The notes below the pieces were generated by a model that was not told the DNA's origin, ran no database searches, and saw only the letters and a program-made list of their open reading frames with translations. This document shows positions 43,851-53,252 of a stretch of 64,000 bases of DNA, piece by piece. The DNA is from Ga0077555 sp033764055 (GTDB taxonomy: Bacteria > Pseudomonadota > Alphaproteobacteria > Rhizobiales > Hyphomicrobiaceae), in NCBI GenBank assembly GCA_033764055.1, contig JANRJI010000120.1, positions 1 through 64,000 of the forward strand, given 5' to 3'. A program made the translations under genes and the position numbers. Position 1 is the stretch's first letter. Each line of letters begins with the position of its first letter.

Positions 43851-44993
43851 TCACGCTCCCTTCTCGAAAAGATGGGGAACGAAGCGAGCGCCGCGGCCAG
43901 TCACGAGGCTTCTCTCCTCACGGATGCCGATGCCGCGTGCCTCGCCGCCAATCATCCATGCGCCAACCACCGGATGCCAGCCATCGAATTCCGGAAGGGC
44001 GTGGAATGCCTGCGCAATGGTGCGCATCTCCTCGTACGGGCCATCGGTCACGACAGTGCCGCCGGCATGGCCTTCGACGAGGATATTCGCACCCTCGCGC
44101 CCGAACAGCGGCTTGAGAATCGTCGGGCGGGAGATGCACGACGGGTCGAAGGCGGCGGGCAGAAGGCAGGGGTGCCCGGGAAACAGCTCCCACAGCACCG
44201 CGAGGATGCCTTTGCTTGCAGCGACGACGCGCCAGGCGGGCTCCAGCATCTTGGGCCCCGCTGCAGCGAGGTGCTCGAAGAACGGCTCCTCGGCCATCCA
44301 ATCCCATGGATAAAGCTTGAACAGGGCAGCGATGGCGTCGCCCTCGAGATCGACGAACCGCCGGCCGTCCCAGCCGAGATCGGAGAGGTCGAGGAATCGG
44401 CCTTCGAGGCCTGCCTGGATGCACGTGTCCTGCAAATATGCCGTGGTGATCAGATCGTCGTCATCCTCAGGCACGCAAGCAAAATGCACACGCGCCTGGT
44501 GGGCGTCCGCGCCCCACCGCCGCCACGTCTCGATCAGCCCCTCGTGGATGGAATTGTATTGATCCGCGTCTGGAAAACGCTCCTCGAGCCAATGCCACTG
44601 CACGACGGACGCCTCGAACAGCGCGGTCGGCGTGTCGGCATTGTACTCGAGCAGCTTCGGCGGGCCCCGGCCGTCCCAGCGCAGGTCGAAGCGGCCATAG
44701 AGCGACGGCTCGTCGGCCTCCCAGCTCGCGGCAGCGAGCCGGCCGAGGGCGTCGGAGATACCGAGCTCGGCAAAGCGATGGTGCTCGACAACGTGGCCGA
44801 CGGCCGTCTCCACCATGCCGGCCAACTCCTCGATGGCGATATGCAAGGCCTCGACGGCATCCTCCGCGAGAACGTAGGCGGCGTCCTCGGCCCAGTACGG
44901 CGAGGGGGGACCATCGCCATCGCCCAGGTCCATGCCGAGCTCAGCCAGCTTCTGTTGCCAGCCGGATCTGGGCTCGAGCGAAATGCGCTGCAT
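43851..44993 (-). CDS. Glutathionylspermidine synthase-family ATP-grasp protein
   Basis: A 380-residue protein with the GSP synthase wording: WDGRGPPKLLEYNADTPT, YNSIHEGLIETWRRWG, the ATP-grasp core PWDWMAEEPF, and SRPTILKPLFGREGANI near residue 290. It lacks the N-terminal CHAP amidase domain of E. coli Gsp, so it is the synthetase-only form. These enzymes join an amine to a glycyl carboxylate using ATP; whether the substrate is glutathione is not known for this form. It is convergent with the DUF1236 gene and divergent from the S49 peptidase. Confidence 0.88.
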   Translation of the reverse strand: MQRISLEPRSGWQQKLAELGMDLGDGDGPPSPYWAEDAAYVLAEDAVEALHIAIEELAGMVETAVGHVVEHHRFAELGISDALGRLAAASWEADEPSLYGRFDLRWDGRGPPKLLEYNADTPTALFEASVVQWHWLEERFPDADQYNSIHEGLIETWRRWGADAHQARVHFACVPEDDDDLITTAYLQDTCIQAGLEGRFLDLSDLGWDGRRFVDLEGDAIAALFKLYPWDWMAEEPFFEHLAAAGPKMLEPAWRVVAASKGILAVLWELFPGHPCLLPAAFDPSCISRPTILKPLFGREGANILVEGHAGGTVVTDGPYEEMRTIAQAFHALPEFDGWHPVVGAWMIGGEARGIGIREERSLVTGRGARFVPHLFEKGA

Positions 44994-45184
44994 GACGAAA
45001 GGCCTCGGATAGCAAGCTCGCCTCGGTCGCTAGCTGCGTTGCGGCCTCGCGTCAATCGAGCGCAGCGCGCGGCCACGCGGAGCGAGCGGGCGAGGCAGAT
45101 GACCGCCCATCCCGGCTATGGCAATGTCCGGCGCGACCACTGGCGCGCGCCTCGCGATGCAAAACATAGGACTGTCGGCAAACC

Positions 45185-46321
45185 ATGGGATGGCTTTCTC
45201 GCAGACCGGTCGTCCCGGTCCTGCGCTTCTCTGGACCAATCGGCATGGCGACGCCGCTTCGCCCCGGGATTTCACTGGCGACGACGGCGAGTGCCATCGA
45301 GCGCGCGTTCACGCTGTCCAAGACGCCGTCGGTCGCGATCACGATCAACTCGCCCGGCGGCTCGCCTGCGCAATCGCACCTGATCTTCAAGCGCATCCGG
45401 CAACTCGCCGAGGAACGCAAAAAGCGCGTCTATGTGTTCTGTGAGGACGTGGCGGCATCGGGCGGCTATTTCCTCGCGCTGTCGGGCGACGAAATCTACG
45501 CGGACCCGTCCTCGATCGTCGGCTCGATCGGCGTGATCTCGGCCAGTTTCGGGCTCGACAAGGCCATAGCACAACTCGGGATCGAGCGCCGGGTCCATAC
45601 CAGCGGCACCGAAAAGGCCTTCCTCGACCCGTTCCTGCCTGAGCGGGCCGAGGATGTGGCACGCCTGCGGGAGGTGCAGCGGCAGGTGCACGATGCGTTC
45701 ATCGCCATCGTCAAAGAGCGGCGATCGCAAAAGTTGACGGCGCCCGACACGGAATTGTTCTCGGGGGCCTTCTGGTCCGGATCGAAGGCGCACGAGCTTG
45801 GGCTGGTGGATGGCATCGACGACCTGCGCTCGCGCATGCGCGCGGTGCACGGCGACAAGGTGCGTCTGAAGGCGGTGTCGGCGGGAGGTGGCGGGCTGAT
45901 AACGCGGCTGCTGCGGCGGACGTCGAACGGGGACGCTCCACCCATCGCTGGGTACGGCCGGTTGACGGACGGCCTCAGCGAAGGCTTGATCAGCGCGCTC
46001 GAGGCGCGCGCCCCTCTGGGCCCGATTCGGGCTGTAGGAGCCGATGCTCGACATATTGCAGCTGATCGCACCTGTCTTCGGCCTGATTGGACTGGGTTTC
46101 ATTGCGGCCAAGTCAGGCTATCTCGAGCCGGGTGCGGCGCGTGTGCTCGCTGCGTTCGGCTACAAGGTGGCCATGCCGGCGCTGCTGTTTCGCGCGATGG
46201 CCACTGCCGGCGCAACACCAGTGTCGCCGTTCATGCTGGCGGCGACTTACCTCACCGGCATCGCTGCGACGTGGATCGCCGCCACACTCGTCTCGGTCGC
46301 CCTGCTCCGCCGCGCGCCTGA
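45185..46321 (+). CDS. S49-family serine peptidase (SppA/SohB-like), apparent 3' frameshift
   Basis: A ClpP/crotonase-fold peptidase with the S49 signatures: the TINSPGGSP strand (54-61), nucleophile Ser92 in VAASGGYF, and Lys144 in TSGTEKAFLDPF, forming the expected Ser-Lys dyad. The native protein should end at about residue 283. At the C4 run 46011-46014, removal of one C would restore the family ending EARALWARFGL and a TAG stop at 46035-46037. As written, the frame instead runs on to 46321 for about 95 residues of Arg/His/Cys-rich, non-coding-like sequence inside the AEC gene. It is divergent from the GSP-synthase-like gene. Confidence 0.88.
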   Translation: MGWLSRRPVVPVLRFSGPIGMATPLRPGISLATTASAIERAFTLSKTPSVAITINSPGGSPAQSHLIFKRIRQLAEERKKRVYVFCEDVAASGGYFLALSGDEIYADPSSIVGSIGVISASFGLDKAIAQLGIERRVHTSGTEKAFLDPFLPERAEDVARLREVQRQVHDAFIAIVKERRSQKLTAPDTELFSGAFWSGSKAHELGLVDGIDDLRSRMRAVHGDKVRLKAVSAGGGGLITRLLRRTSNGDAPPIAGYGRLTDGLSEGLISALEARAPLGPIRAVGADARHIAADRTCLRPDWTGFHCGQVRLSRAGCGACARCVRLQGGHAGAAVSRDGHCRRNTSVAVHAGGDLPHRHRCDVDRRHTRLGRPAPPRA

Positions 46322-47000
46322 CGACGCGCCGGCCATCGCCATGGGCGCCTGCTTCTCCAACGGCGTCATGCTCGGCTTTCCCGTGATCCTGCTCGCCCTC
46401 GGGCCGGAGGCAGCGACCCCGATGGCGTTCCTCGCAACCTGCGAGACCATTTTCCTCTGGCTTTTCGGCACCCTGCACATGGGTATCGCGCGCCATTCCG
46501 GGGGCCGCGCATGGCTCGCCGCGCTCGGATCAGTGGTCTGGGACATGGCCACCAATCCGCTGATCATCGCGCTGGCTACGGGACTGCTCTGGCGAGCCAG
46601 CGGGCTGGCGCTGCCGGCAGTGCCGGCGCGCCTGCTGGAGCTCATGGCGGGAGCCGCCATACCCGTATCGCTCTTTGCGCTCGGCATGGCGCTGGCCGCC
46701 TATCCGGTTCGCGGCGAGGGACCGACGGTTGCAACGCTGTGCCTCATGAAGCTGGTCGCCTACCCGGCGCTGGCGTTCTGGCTCGCGACGGAGGTGTTCC
46801 AGCTGCCGCGGGTGTGGGCCGGTGCGCTCGTGATCTATGTGGCGATGCCGGTGGGTGCCAACGCTTTCATCTTCGCGCAACGCTACGACAGGGCTGTTGC
46901 CTCGGTGTCAGGCTCGGTCGCGGTATCGACGCTGCTGTCGGTGGTCAGCGTGACGCTCGTGCTAGGCTGGCTGAAGCTGCAGGGCATCGTGCTGCCGTGA
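46044..47000 (+). CDS. AEC-family transporter (auxin efflux carrier-like)
   Basis: A 318-residue, ten-helix membrane protein of the AEC/MdcF group. The opening ILQLIAPVFGLIGLGFIAAKS, the conserved GACFSNGVMLGFPVILLALG and the final MPVGANAFIFAQRYD are the family landmarks. Bacterial members export or import malonate, malate or similar acids. Its ATG is preceded by AGGAG at 46036-46040, a site that overlaps the predicted native stop of the S49 peptidase gene; this fits a two-gene operon. Confidence 0.88.
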   Translation: MLDILQLIAPVFGLIGLGFIAAKSGYLEPGAARVLAAFGYKVAMPALLFRAMATAGATPVSPFMLAATYLTGIAATWIAATLVSVALLRRAPDDAPAIAMGACFSNGVMLGFPVILLALGPEAATPMAFLATCETIFLWLFGTLHMGIARHSGGRAWLAALGSVVWDMATNPLIIALATGLLWRASGLALPAVPARLLELMAGAAIPVSLFALGMALAAYPVRGEGPTVATLCLMKLVAYPALAFWLATEVFQLPRVWAGALVIYVAMPVGANAFIFAQRYDRAVASVSGSVAVSTLLSVVSVTLVLGWLKLQGIVLP

Positions 47001-47012
47001 GGCGGTGGCTCA

Positions 47013-47426
47013 CTACGTGCGCGACGAGGCGGGTCCGATAGCAGCCAGCTCTCGATGGAGCTTCTCGAGCTCCACCGACGTTGCCGCAAGACCTGCCCCG
47101 GCCTTCTCGTGCAGATCGCGTGCCCGGGCAGCGATGGCGGCGGTGCCACCGGTGCCTCGGGTCAGGCGGCTCCATTGGCCTGCGCTGTCAAGGCGCCGGC
47201 GCGGCACGGTGACGACCGGCCCAGGACGGGCAGCGCCAGGCACGAGCGCCACGGCGGCTGCGGTCGCTGCACGACCGGCCATTGAGAGCGCCATGCCGGA
47301 CGATACGAAGGCCACAATGCCAAGGGCCTTGCTGCCCACGATCACGCTCAGCGTGCCGAACTTCTCGATGATCATCTGCCAGCCCATGGCGGCCTCGGAT
47401 GGCCGGGAATCACTGAAGATTCCCAA
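47013..47426 (-). CDS. Hypothetical membrane protein
   Basis: A 137-residue protein that is not recognised. It has one or two hydrophobic segments (about residues 24-63) and a C-terminal amphipathic helix of coiled-coil type (ARDLHEKAGAGLAATSVELE). Third-position bias is coding-like. The ATG at 47387 (MGWQMIIEKFG) is an alternative start. It lies 108 bp downstream of spoVR on the same strand and could be the last gene of the prkA module, but this is uncertain. Confidence 0.5.
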   Translation of the reverse strand: MGIFSDSRPSEAAMGWQMIIEKFGTLSVIVGSKALGIVAFVSSGMALSMAGRAATAAAVALVPGAARPGPVVTVPRRRLDSAGQWSRLTRGTGGTAAIAARARDLHEKAGAGLAATSVELEKLHRELAAIGPASSRT

Positions 47427-47534
47427 CAGGCTAAGCAGTGAATCTCAACAATGCGTTAACACGCTGACCACTTCGGATCAGGCGAGGCTGGCGGCGCGTA
47501 CGACAGGCGAATCACGCCAAGCTATCGCGACCGG

Positions 47535-49073
47535 TCACGGCAGAGGCAGCGTCTCGTGCTCGCGGAGCTTGCGACCGGACGCCTGGTCGACCTCGACCAG
47601 CCGCACGCGGTAGCCCCACAGCCTGGCGACGTGCATCAGCGTGCGATCGCACTCCTCCTTGTCGAGGAGGATGCCGTTGCGGACGTTATGCGTGAGCACC
47701 AAGCGGCGGCTTCCCGCGAGATCGGCGTCCGTCACCTGGATGTCGGGATCCTGGGTCGAGACGTCGTACTGCCGCGCAAGCATGCGCCGCACGTTGCGAT
47801 AGCCCTGCTCATCGTGGATGGCCTCGACGCGCATCGCCGGACTCTCGGCATTGTCTTTCAGGTGGAACAGCCGGAAATCGCGCATCACCTTCGGCGAGAG
47901 GTACTGAAGAACGAAGCTCTCGTCGCGGAAGTCAGCCCACGCCTGCCTGAGGGTGCCCATCGGATCCTGATTGCCTGCGAAATCCGGAAACCAGCGCAAG
48001 TCCTCCTCGGTCGGCTCGAGGCAGATGCGTTTGATATCGCGCATCATGGCATAACCGAGCGCATAAGGGTTGAGGCCGCTGTAGTGCTTTTCATGGAACG
48101 CGGGCTGATAGACGACCGCCGCGTGCATGTGCGCAAATTCGAGCATCGAGCCCTCGGTGACCAGGCCCTTCTCGTACATGCGGTTCATGATCTCGTAATG
48201 CACGAAGGTAGCACACCCCTCGTTCATCACCTTGGTCTGGCGCTGCGGGTAAAAATACTGTGCCAGCACTCGGACGATGCGCAACAGCTCGCGCTTCCAC
48301 CCGGCCAGCTTCGGCGCATTCTTCTCGAGGAAGTAGAGCAGGTTCTCCTCTGGCAGCAGCAGGGCGCGCTGCTCGGCTTTCGACTCGTCGCTGCGCTCCT
48401 CCTCCTTCTTCGGCTGGCTCGGCAGAGTGCGCCAAAGCTCGTTGTAGATCTCGATCTCGTAGTCCCTGCGGGCCTGCTCGCGCTCGCGCTCGCGGCGCGG
48501 GTCGAACCTGCGGCGGGCGCCCGCCGTCCTGCTCACTCCCTGGTTCATCAGCGCATGGGCGGCGTCAAGCACCAGCTCGACCTGTGTGAGGCCATACTTC
48601 TCCTCGCACTCCGAGACGAAGCGCTTGGCAAATGCGAGATACTCGAGGATGGCGTCGGCCTGGGTCCATTGCTTGAACAGGTAATTGTTCTTGAAAAAGT
48701 GATTATGGCCCATGGCGGCGTGCGCCATGACCAGGCACTGCATGGTCATGGAGTTCTCCTCCATGATGTAGTTGATGCAGGGGTCCGAGTTGATGACGAT
48801 CTCGAAAGCGAGGGAGCGAGCACCCTTGCGATACATCATCTCGTCGCGGGCGAAACGCTTGCCGAACGACCAGTGCCGGTACATCAGCGGCATGCCGATC
48901 GACGAGTAGGCGTCGAGCATCTGCTCGGCGGTGATGACCTCGATTTGGTTCTTGTACAGCGACAGGCCCATCTCGCCGACGCCGATCTCCTCGATCGCGT
49001 CGTAGGTGCGCCCGATCAGCTCGAAATTCCAGTCTGGGCCGTCGAACAGAGGCTTGTTGGCGATCATGGTCAT
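47535..49073 (-). CDS. SpoVR family protein
   Basis: A 512-residue SpoVR/YcgB protein with the family's opening FDGPDWNFELIGRTYDAIEEI, the HHWSFG-like YRHWSFGKRFARDE, VMAHAAMGHNHFFKNN and TKVMNEGCATFVHYEIMNRMYEKG segments. The His-rich HAAMGHNHFF and NEGCATFVH patterns suggest a metal-binding site. The E. coli homologue belongs to the same stress-linked set as yeaG and yeaH; Bacillus SpoVR affects spore cortex. The start at 49073 was preferred to 49067 (second Met) for the conserved N-terminus. It follows yeaH by 122 bp. Confidence 0.94.
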   Translation of the reverse strand: MTMIANKPLFDGPDWNFELIGRTYDAIEEIGVGEMGLSLYKNQIEVITAEQMLDAYSSIGMPLMYRHWSFGKRFARDEMMYRKGARSLAFEIVINSDPCINYIMEENSMTMQCLVMAHAAMGHNHFFKNNYLFKQWTQADAILEYLAFAKRFVSECEEKYGLTQVELVLDAAHALMNQGVSRTAGARRRFDPRREREREQARRDYEIEIYNELWRTLPSQPKKEEERSDESKAEQRALLLPEENLLYFLEKNAPKLAGWKRELLRIVRVLAQYFYPQRQTKVMNEGCATFVHYEIMNRMYEKGLVTEGSMLEFAHMHAAVVYQPAFHEKHYSGLNPYALGYAMMRDIKRICLEPTEEDLRWFPDFAGNQDPMGTLRQAWADFRDESFVLQYLSPKVMRDFRLFHLKDNAESPAMRVEAIHDEQGYRNVRRMLARQYDVSTQDPDIQVTDADLAGSRRLVLTHNVRNGILLDKEECDRTLMHVARLWGYRVRLVEVDQASGRKLREHETLPLP

Positions 49074-49195
49074 CGGGCTGTGCTCTCCTTGCCCGGCTAA
49101 TCCTATGTGCGGGGCGGCCGCCCGGTCACACCTTCCTGGCCGCTCCGCACCGTTTCCCCGATGGCCCATTCACGGCACGGGGCAGCGGCGTCCGC

Positions 49196-50470
49196 TCAAG
49201 CGGCCGAGCTCGAGAACAGCTCGTGGAACACGGGGAAGATCTCGCCCGGGTTAGTCACCCGGCGCATGGCGAAGTGTTTGTGGCGGCGAGCCAGCTCCCC
49301 GTAGCTATGCCAGACGATGGTCTCGCCGGGCCCGGAATGCTCCGAGACCTCGATGTAGGCGAAATACTGGCTGGCGGGCAGCAGATGGTTCTCGACCAAC
49401 TCCAAGCAGTTGCCCATGTCGTCCGGGATGTTGTCGCCGTCGGAGGCCTGGGCCGCGTAGATGTTCCAGTCCGCCGGCGAGTAGCGCTCCTTGACGATAC
49501 GGTTCATTTCCTCGAGCGCGGTCGAGATCACAGTGCCGCCGGTCTCGACACCTCGGAAAAACGTCTCCTCGTCGACCTCGGCCGCGGTCGACGTGTGACG
49601 GATGAAGACGACGTGCACCTCCTTGTAGTGCCGCGACAGAAACACATGCAGCAGCATGAAGAAGCGCTTGGCCAGGTCCTTCAAATTCTCGGTCATCGAG
49701 GCCGAGGCGTCCATCATGCAGAACATGACCGCCTGGGTGGTCGGACGCGGCACCTTGTCGAACCGGTTGTACTGCAGGTCGATGGGGTCGACGTAGGCGA
49801 TGGTCCTGCGCAGCCGCAGCAGTCGCTCGAGACGCGTCCTCAGCTCCGCGATGAGCACCTCGTTACGGGGATTCTCGGCCTCGTAGCGCGCGATCTCCTC
49901 CTCGAGCAGACGCACCTCCTCGGTCTTGGGCCGCTTCAAGGCGATGCGGCGGGCGAGGCTCCGACGCAGAGTGCGTATCCGGGCGAGCTTCGCCGGCGGA
50001 CCATCGGACGTGAACCCGGCACGCTGCGGCAGCGGGTTCTTCAGGTCCTTCAGGCGATTCTTGACGAGGTTCGGCAGCTTCAGATCCTCGAAGAACACGT
50101 CGAGGAATTCGTCCTTCGAGAGGGTGAAGACAAAATCGTCCTCGCCCGAACCGTCTGCACTGGCCTTGCCGCCGCGGCCACCACCGCCGCCGCCCTGCGG
50201 CTTCGGGATCTTGTCGCCGACTTTGTAATCCTGGTTGCCGGGCAGGACGTAGTCGCGAATCCCGCCCTCGCGTCCGTGGCCGAACGCAGGCTCGCGCACG
50301 CTCTTCGAGCGTATGGTGATCCGCTCCGAACCCTCGACCTCCGTCACCTTGCGCTTCTTGAGGGCGTCCTTCACGGCGTCGCGAATATCAGCCTTGGCAC
50401 GGCGCACGAAGCGCTGCCGGTTGCCGAGCGATTTGGACTTCGGATTGAGGCGACGATCAACGATGTTCAT
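49196..50470 (-). CDS. YeaH/YhbH family protein (DUF444)
   Basis: A 424-residue DUF444 protein. The opening IVDRRLNPKSKSLGNRQRFVRRAK, the glycine-rich linker near residues 95-105, and a C-terminal von Willebrand A-like region with MFCMMDASASMTENLKDLAKRF (a MIDAS-like DxSxS motif) are all typical. In E. coli the YeaG kinase and YeaH act together in sustained nitrogen-starvation response. It lies between prkA and spoVR on the minus strand. Confidence 0.94.
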   Translation of the reverse strand: MNIVDRRLNPKSKSLGNRQRFVRRAKADIRDAVKDALKKRKVTEVEGSERITIRSKSVREPAFGHGREGGIRDYVLPGNQDYKVGDKIPKPQGGGGGGRGGKASADGSGEDDFVFTLSKDEFLDVFFEDLKLPNLVKNRLKDLKNPLPQRAGFTSDGPPAKLARIRTLRRSLARRIALKRPKTEEVRLLEEEIARYEAENPRNEVLIAELRTRLERLLRLRRTIAYVDPIDLQYNRFDKVPRPTTQAVMFCMMDASASMTENLKDLAKRFFMLLHVFLSRHYKEVHVVFIRHTSTAAEVDEETFFRGVETGGTVISTALEEMNRIVKERYSPADWNIYAAQASDGDNIPDDMGNCLELVENHLLPASQYFAYIEVSEHSGPGETIVWHSYGELARRHKHFAMRRVTNPGEIFPVFHELFSSSAA

Positions 50471-50612
50471 CGGCGATTTCCTCGCTTACGGGCACGGCCT
50501 CGATCAGAACGCTCTCAGGAACGGATGCCAGCGAGAGGGACACTGGCAGCTCGGTTGGACGGACCTTGCTTGCCATGACCGTTGCAGCACACCGAGGGGA
50601 GGCACGGTGAAA

Positions 50613-50644
50613 CGCCTCTCCCCGCAACGCATCGGGGAGAGGCG
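50613..50644. repeat. Perfect palindromic hairpin between prkA and yeaH
   Basis: CGCCTCTCCCCG and CGGGGAGAGGCG form a perfect 12-bp stem with an eight-base loop, eight bases after the prkA stop. It shares the CCTCTCCCC/GGGGAGAGG core with the element at 27157-27269. It could protect the 3' end of prkA mRNA or reduce read-through into yeaH. Confidence 0.7.
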
Positions 50645-50651
50645 ATAACGA

Positions 50652-52598
50652 TCATCCCGCCTTCTTCACGCGCATGTACCACTCGACCAGGCGGCGCACC
50701 TGACGCTGCGTGTATCCGCGGGATACCATGCGCTCCACGAAGTCGTGATGCTTGCGCTCGGAATCCGAGTCCCGCTTGGCGCCGAACGAGATCACCGGCA
50801 ACAGATCCTCGACCTGGCTGAACATGCGCCGCTCGATGACATCGCGGATCTTCTCGTAGCTCGTCCAATCCGGGTTCTTGCCGCCGTTCCGCGCGCGGGC
50901 ACGAAGCGAGAACTTTACGACCTCGTAGCGGAAGTCCTTGGGATTGGCGATGCCGGCTGGCTTCTCGATCTTCGAAAGCTCCTGGTCGAGGAGCTCCCGG
51001 CTCATGAGCTGTCCGGTATCCGGGTCCTTGTGATCGTGATCCTCGATCCAGGCATCCGCATACGCCACGTAACGATCGAACAGGTTCTGGCCGTAATCGT
51101 TGTAGCTCTCGAGGTAGGCCTTCTGGATCTCGTTGCCGACGAACTCCGCGTAGCGCGGTGCCAACTCCTCCTTGATGAACTCGAGATAGCGGGTCTCGGT
51201 ATCCTCGGGCATCTGCTCGCGCTTGATCGCCTGCTCGAGCACGAACATCAGATGCACGGGATCGGCGCAGATCTCGTGGCTATCGTAATTGAATGTCTCC
51301 GACAGAATCTTGTAGGCGAACCGTGTCGAGGCGCCGTCCATGCCCTCAGTCACACCGGCGGCGTCCCGGTACTCCTGCATGGTCCGAGCTTGCGGGTCCG
51401 TGTCCTTCAGGCTTTCGCCGTCATAGACCCGCATCTTGGAGTAGAGCTGAGAGTTCTCGTGCTCCTTGAGGCGCGACAGGACGGAGAACTGCGCCAGCAT
51501 CTCCAGCGTGCCGGGAGCGCACGGCGCCTCGGCGAGCTCGGATGCCTTGAGCAGCTTGTCGTAGATCTTCTTCTCCTCGGTCACGCGCAGGCAGTACGGG
51601 ACCTTGATCACGCAGATTCGATCGAGGAACGCCTCGTTGGTCCGGTTGGCCCTGAACGACTGCCACTCGCTCTCGTTCGAGTGGGCGACGATGATGCCCT
51701 GGTAAGGTATGGCGCCGACGTTCTCGGTGCCGACGTAGGTTCGATCCTGCGTTGCCGTCAGCAGCGGATGCAACATCTTGAGCGGCGCCTTGAACATCTC
51801 GACGAACTCGAGAAGGCCCTGCGTCGTGCGGTTGAGCCCGCCCGAGTAGGAGTACGCGTCCGCGTCGTTCTGACCGTAGTGCTCGAGGCGGCGAATATCG
51901 ACCTTGCCGACGAGGGCCGAGATGTCCTGATTGTTCTCGTCGCCCGGCTCCGTCTTCGCAACGCAGATCTGGCGCAGCTTCGACGGGTAGAGCTTGACGA
52001 CGGTGAACTTCGAGATGTCGCCACCGAACTCGTCGAGCCGCTTGACGGCCCATGGGCTGATGAAGCCCATCAGCGCGCGGCGCGGGATGCCGTACTTGTC
52101 CTCGAGCATCTGCCCCATGGATTCGGGATTGAACAGGCCCAAGGGACTCTCGAAGATCGGGGAAATCTCGTCGCCCGCCTTGAGAACGTAGATGGGGCAC
52201 TTCTCCATCAGGTCCTTGAGGCGCTCGGCGAGAGAGGACTTGCCGCCACCGACCGGTCCGAGCAGGTAGAGGATCTGCTTGCGCTCCTCCAACCCCTGCG
52301 CGGCGTGACGGAAATACCCGACGATGCGCTCGATCGTCTCCTCGAGGCCGTAGAAGTCGGCAAAGGCCGGATAGACCTTGATGGTCCGATTCATGAAGAT
52401 GCGGCCGAGGCGTTGATCGTCTGCCGTGTTCACCACCTTCGGCTCGCCGATCGCAGTCAGCATGCGCTCGGCGGCGCTCGCATACATCGAGGGGTCCTTC
52501 CTGCAGCCCTCGAGATAATCACGGATGGACATGACGACCTGCTTCTGACGGTCGTATGCCTGCGCGTAAACGTCGAAGATCTCGCTGCCCGTCGCCAT
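50652..52598 (-). CDS. prkA: PrkA family serine protein kinase (YeaG-like)
   Basis: A 648-residue PrkA protein. The N-terminal AAA+ domain has Walker A GPVGGGKSS (114-122) and a QDISALVGKVDIRRLE segment, and the C-terminal PrkA kinase-like domain covers roughly 390-640. Family members have been described as kinases and, in B. subtilis, as an AAA+ protease; E. coli YeaG supports survival under starvation. It is the first gene of prkA-yeaH-spoVR. The start at 52598 (MATGSEIFDVYAQAYDRQK) is the conserved one; a 654-bp region without a gene lies upstream. Confidence 0.95.
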   Translation of the reverse strand: MATGSEIFDVYAQAYDRQKQVVMSIRDYLEGCRKDPSMYASAAERMLTAIGEPKVVNTADDQRLGRIFMNRTIKVYPAFADFYGLEETIERIVGYFRHAAQGLEERKQILYLLGPVGGGKSSLAERLKDLMEKCPIYVLKAGDEISPIFESPLGLFNPESMGQMLEDKYGIPRRALMGFISPWAVKRLDEFGGDISKFTVVKLYPSKLRQICVAKTEPGDENNQDISALVGKVDIRRLEHYGQNDADAYSYSGGLNRTTQGLLEFVEMFKAPLKMLHPLLTATQDRTYVGTENVGAIPYQGIIVAHSNESEWQSFRANRTNEAFLDRICVIKVPYCLRVTEEKKIYDKLLKASELAEAPCAPGTLEMLAQFSVLSRLKEHENSQLYSKMRVYDGESLKDTDPQARTMQEYRDAAGVTEGMDGASTRFAYKILSETFNYDSHEICADPVHLMFVLEQAIKREQMPEDTETRYLEFIKEELAPRYAEFVGNEIQKAYLESYNDYGQNLFDRYVAYADAWIEDHDHKDPDTGQLMSRELLDQELSKIEKPAGIANPKDFRYEVVKFSLRARARNGGKNPDWTSYEKIRDVIERRMFSQVEDLLPVISFGAKRDSDSERKHHDFVERMVSRGYTQRQVRRLVEWYMRVKKAG

Positions 52599-53252
52599 TT
52601 CGTTGTCCTGCGGTGGTTGGTTCCTATTGTGGTTGTCGTCGGTCCGCCTGCCCCTCCGCGTCCCATGCCACCCGTCACCGTCTCGATGACCTATACATCC
52701 TATCTCAAGATCGGGTCTGGTTGATGGCAATCCTCGTCCCGGTGAAAAGAAACGTCGTGAGCCAATACCCGGTTCATTCGGGTCCGCCTGCGTCGAAGCT
52801 CGGCAATGGGCCTTCGAAACGATGCCGCAGGGAGCGCAGCACCAACCGGCTATCGCCGCTCGTCCAGACCCGGCCCTTCAGCCCCGCAACCGACACCGAA
52901 TGGCCGTCCCGTCGCACAAGACTATCCGCACTCGGCACTCCGGGGATTAGTTCGCTGCGCGACTGCGCCGCGCCAGACCCCCTTGACGTCCGAGCCCGTG
53001 CCGTGATGGTGGCCGATTCTCGAAGGTCCAAGCTATGAAATGTGGTGCCTGAGGCACAATTGCAAATGACGTGTCTGTAACGCGCAACACTGCGGAAACA
53101 TGTGGCGGCCTGCCAACACAATCATCACATCGATCGAATTGCCAGAAAAAGAGGCGCCAGCCGCACTGTTTTCAGCCTCTCGGCGCCCGCCAGCAAGGTC
53201 TCGTCCTACCGCCTCCGGGAAATCAGCCGGAAACGGCGCCGGTGGCGGCTCT
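52599..53252. other. Intergenic region of 654 bp upstream of prkA
   Basis: No convincing gene. It should hold the prkA promoter on the minus strand. Noted features are the 13-base palindrome GTGCC-TGA-GGCAC (53045-53057), next to an AT-richer stretch, and, on the minus strand, TTGCGC with TGCAAT 17 bases away (about 53064-53092), a weak promoter match. A 115-codon open frame at 52774-53121 (minus) is not coding-like. Confidence 0.45.

Noticed and set aside
50745..52724. A 659-codon open frame on the plus strand
   Set aside because: It is antisense to prkA and has a Leu/Val/Glu-repeat composition without a known domain.
52774..53121. A 115-codon minus-strand open frame upstream of prkA
   Set aside because: It has no ribosome site, an atypical Ser/Arg-rich composition, and no recognisable domain.
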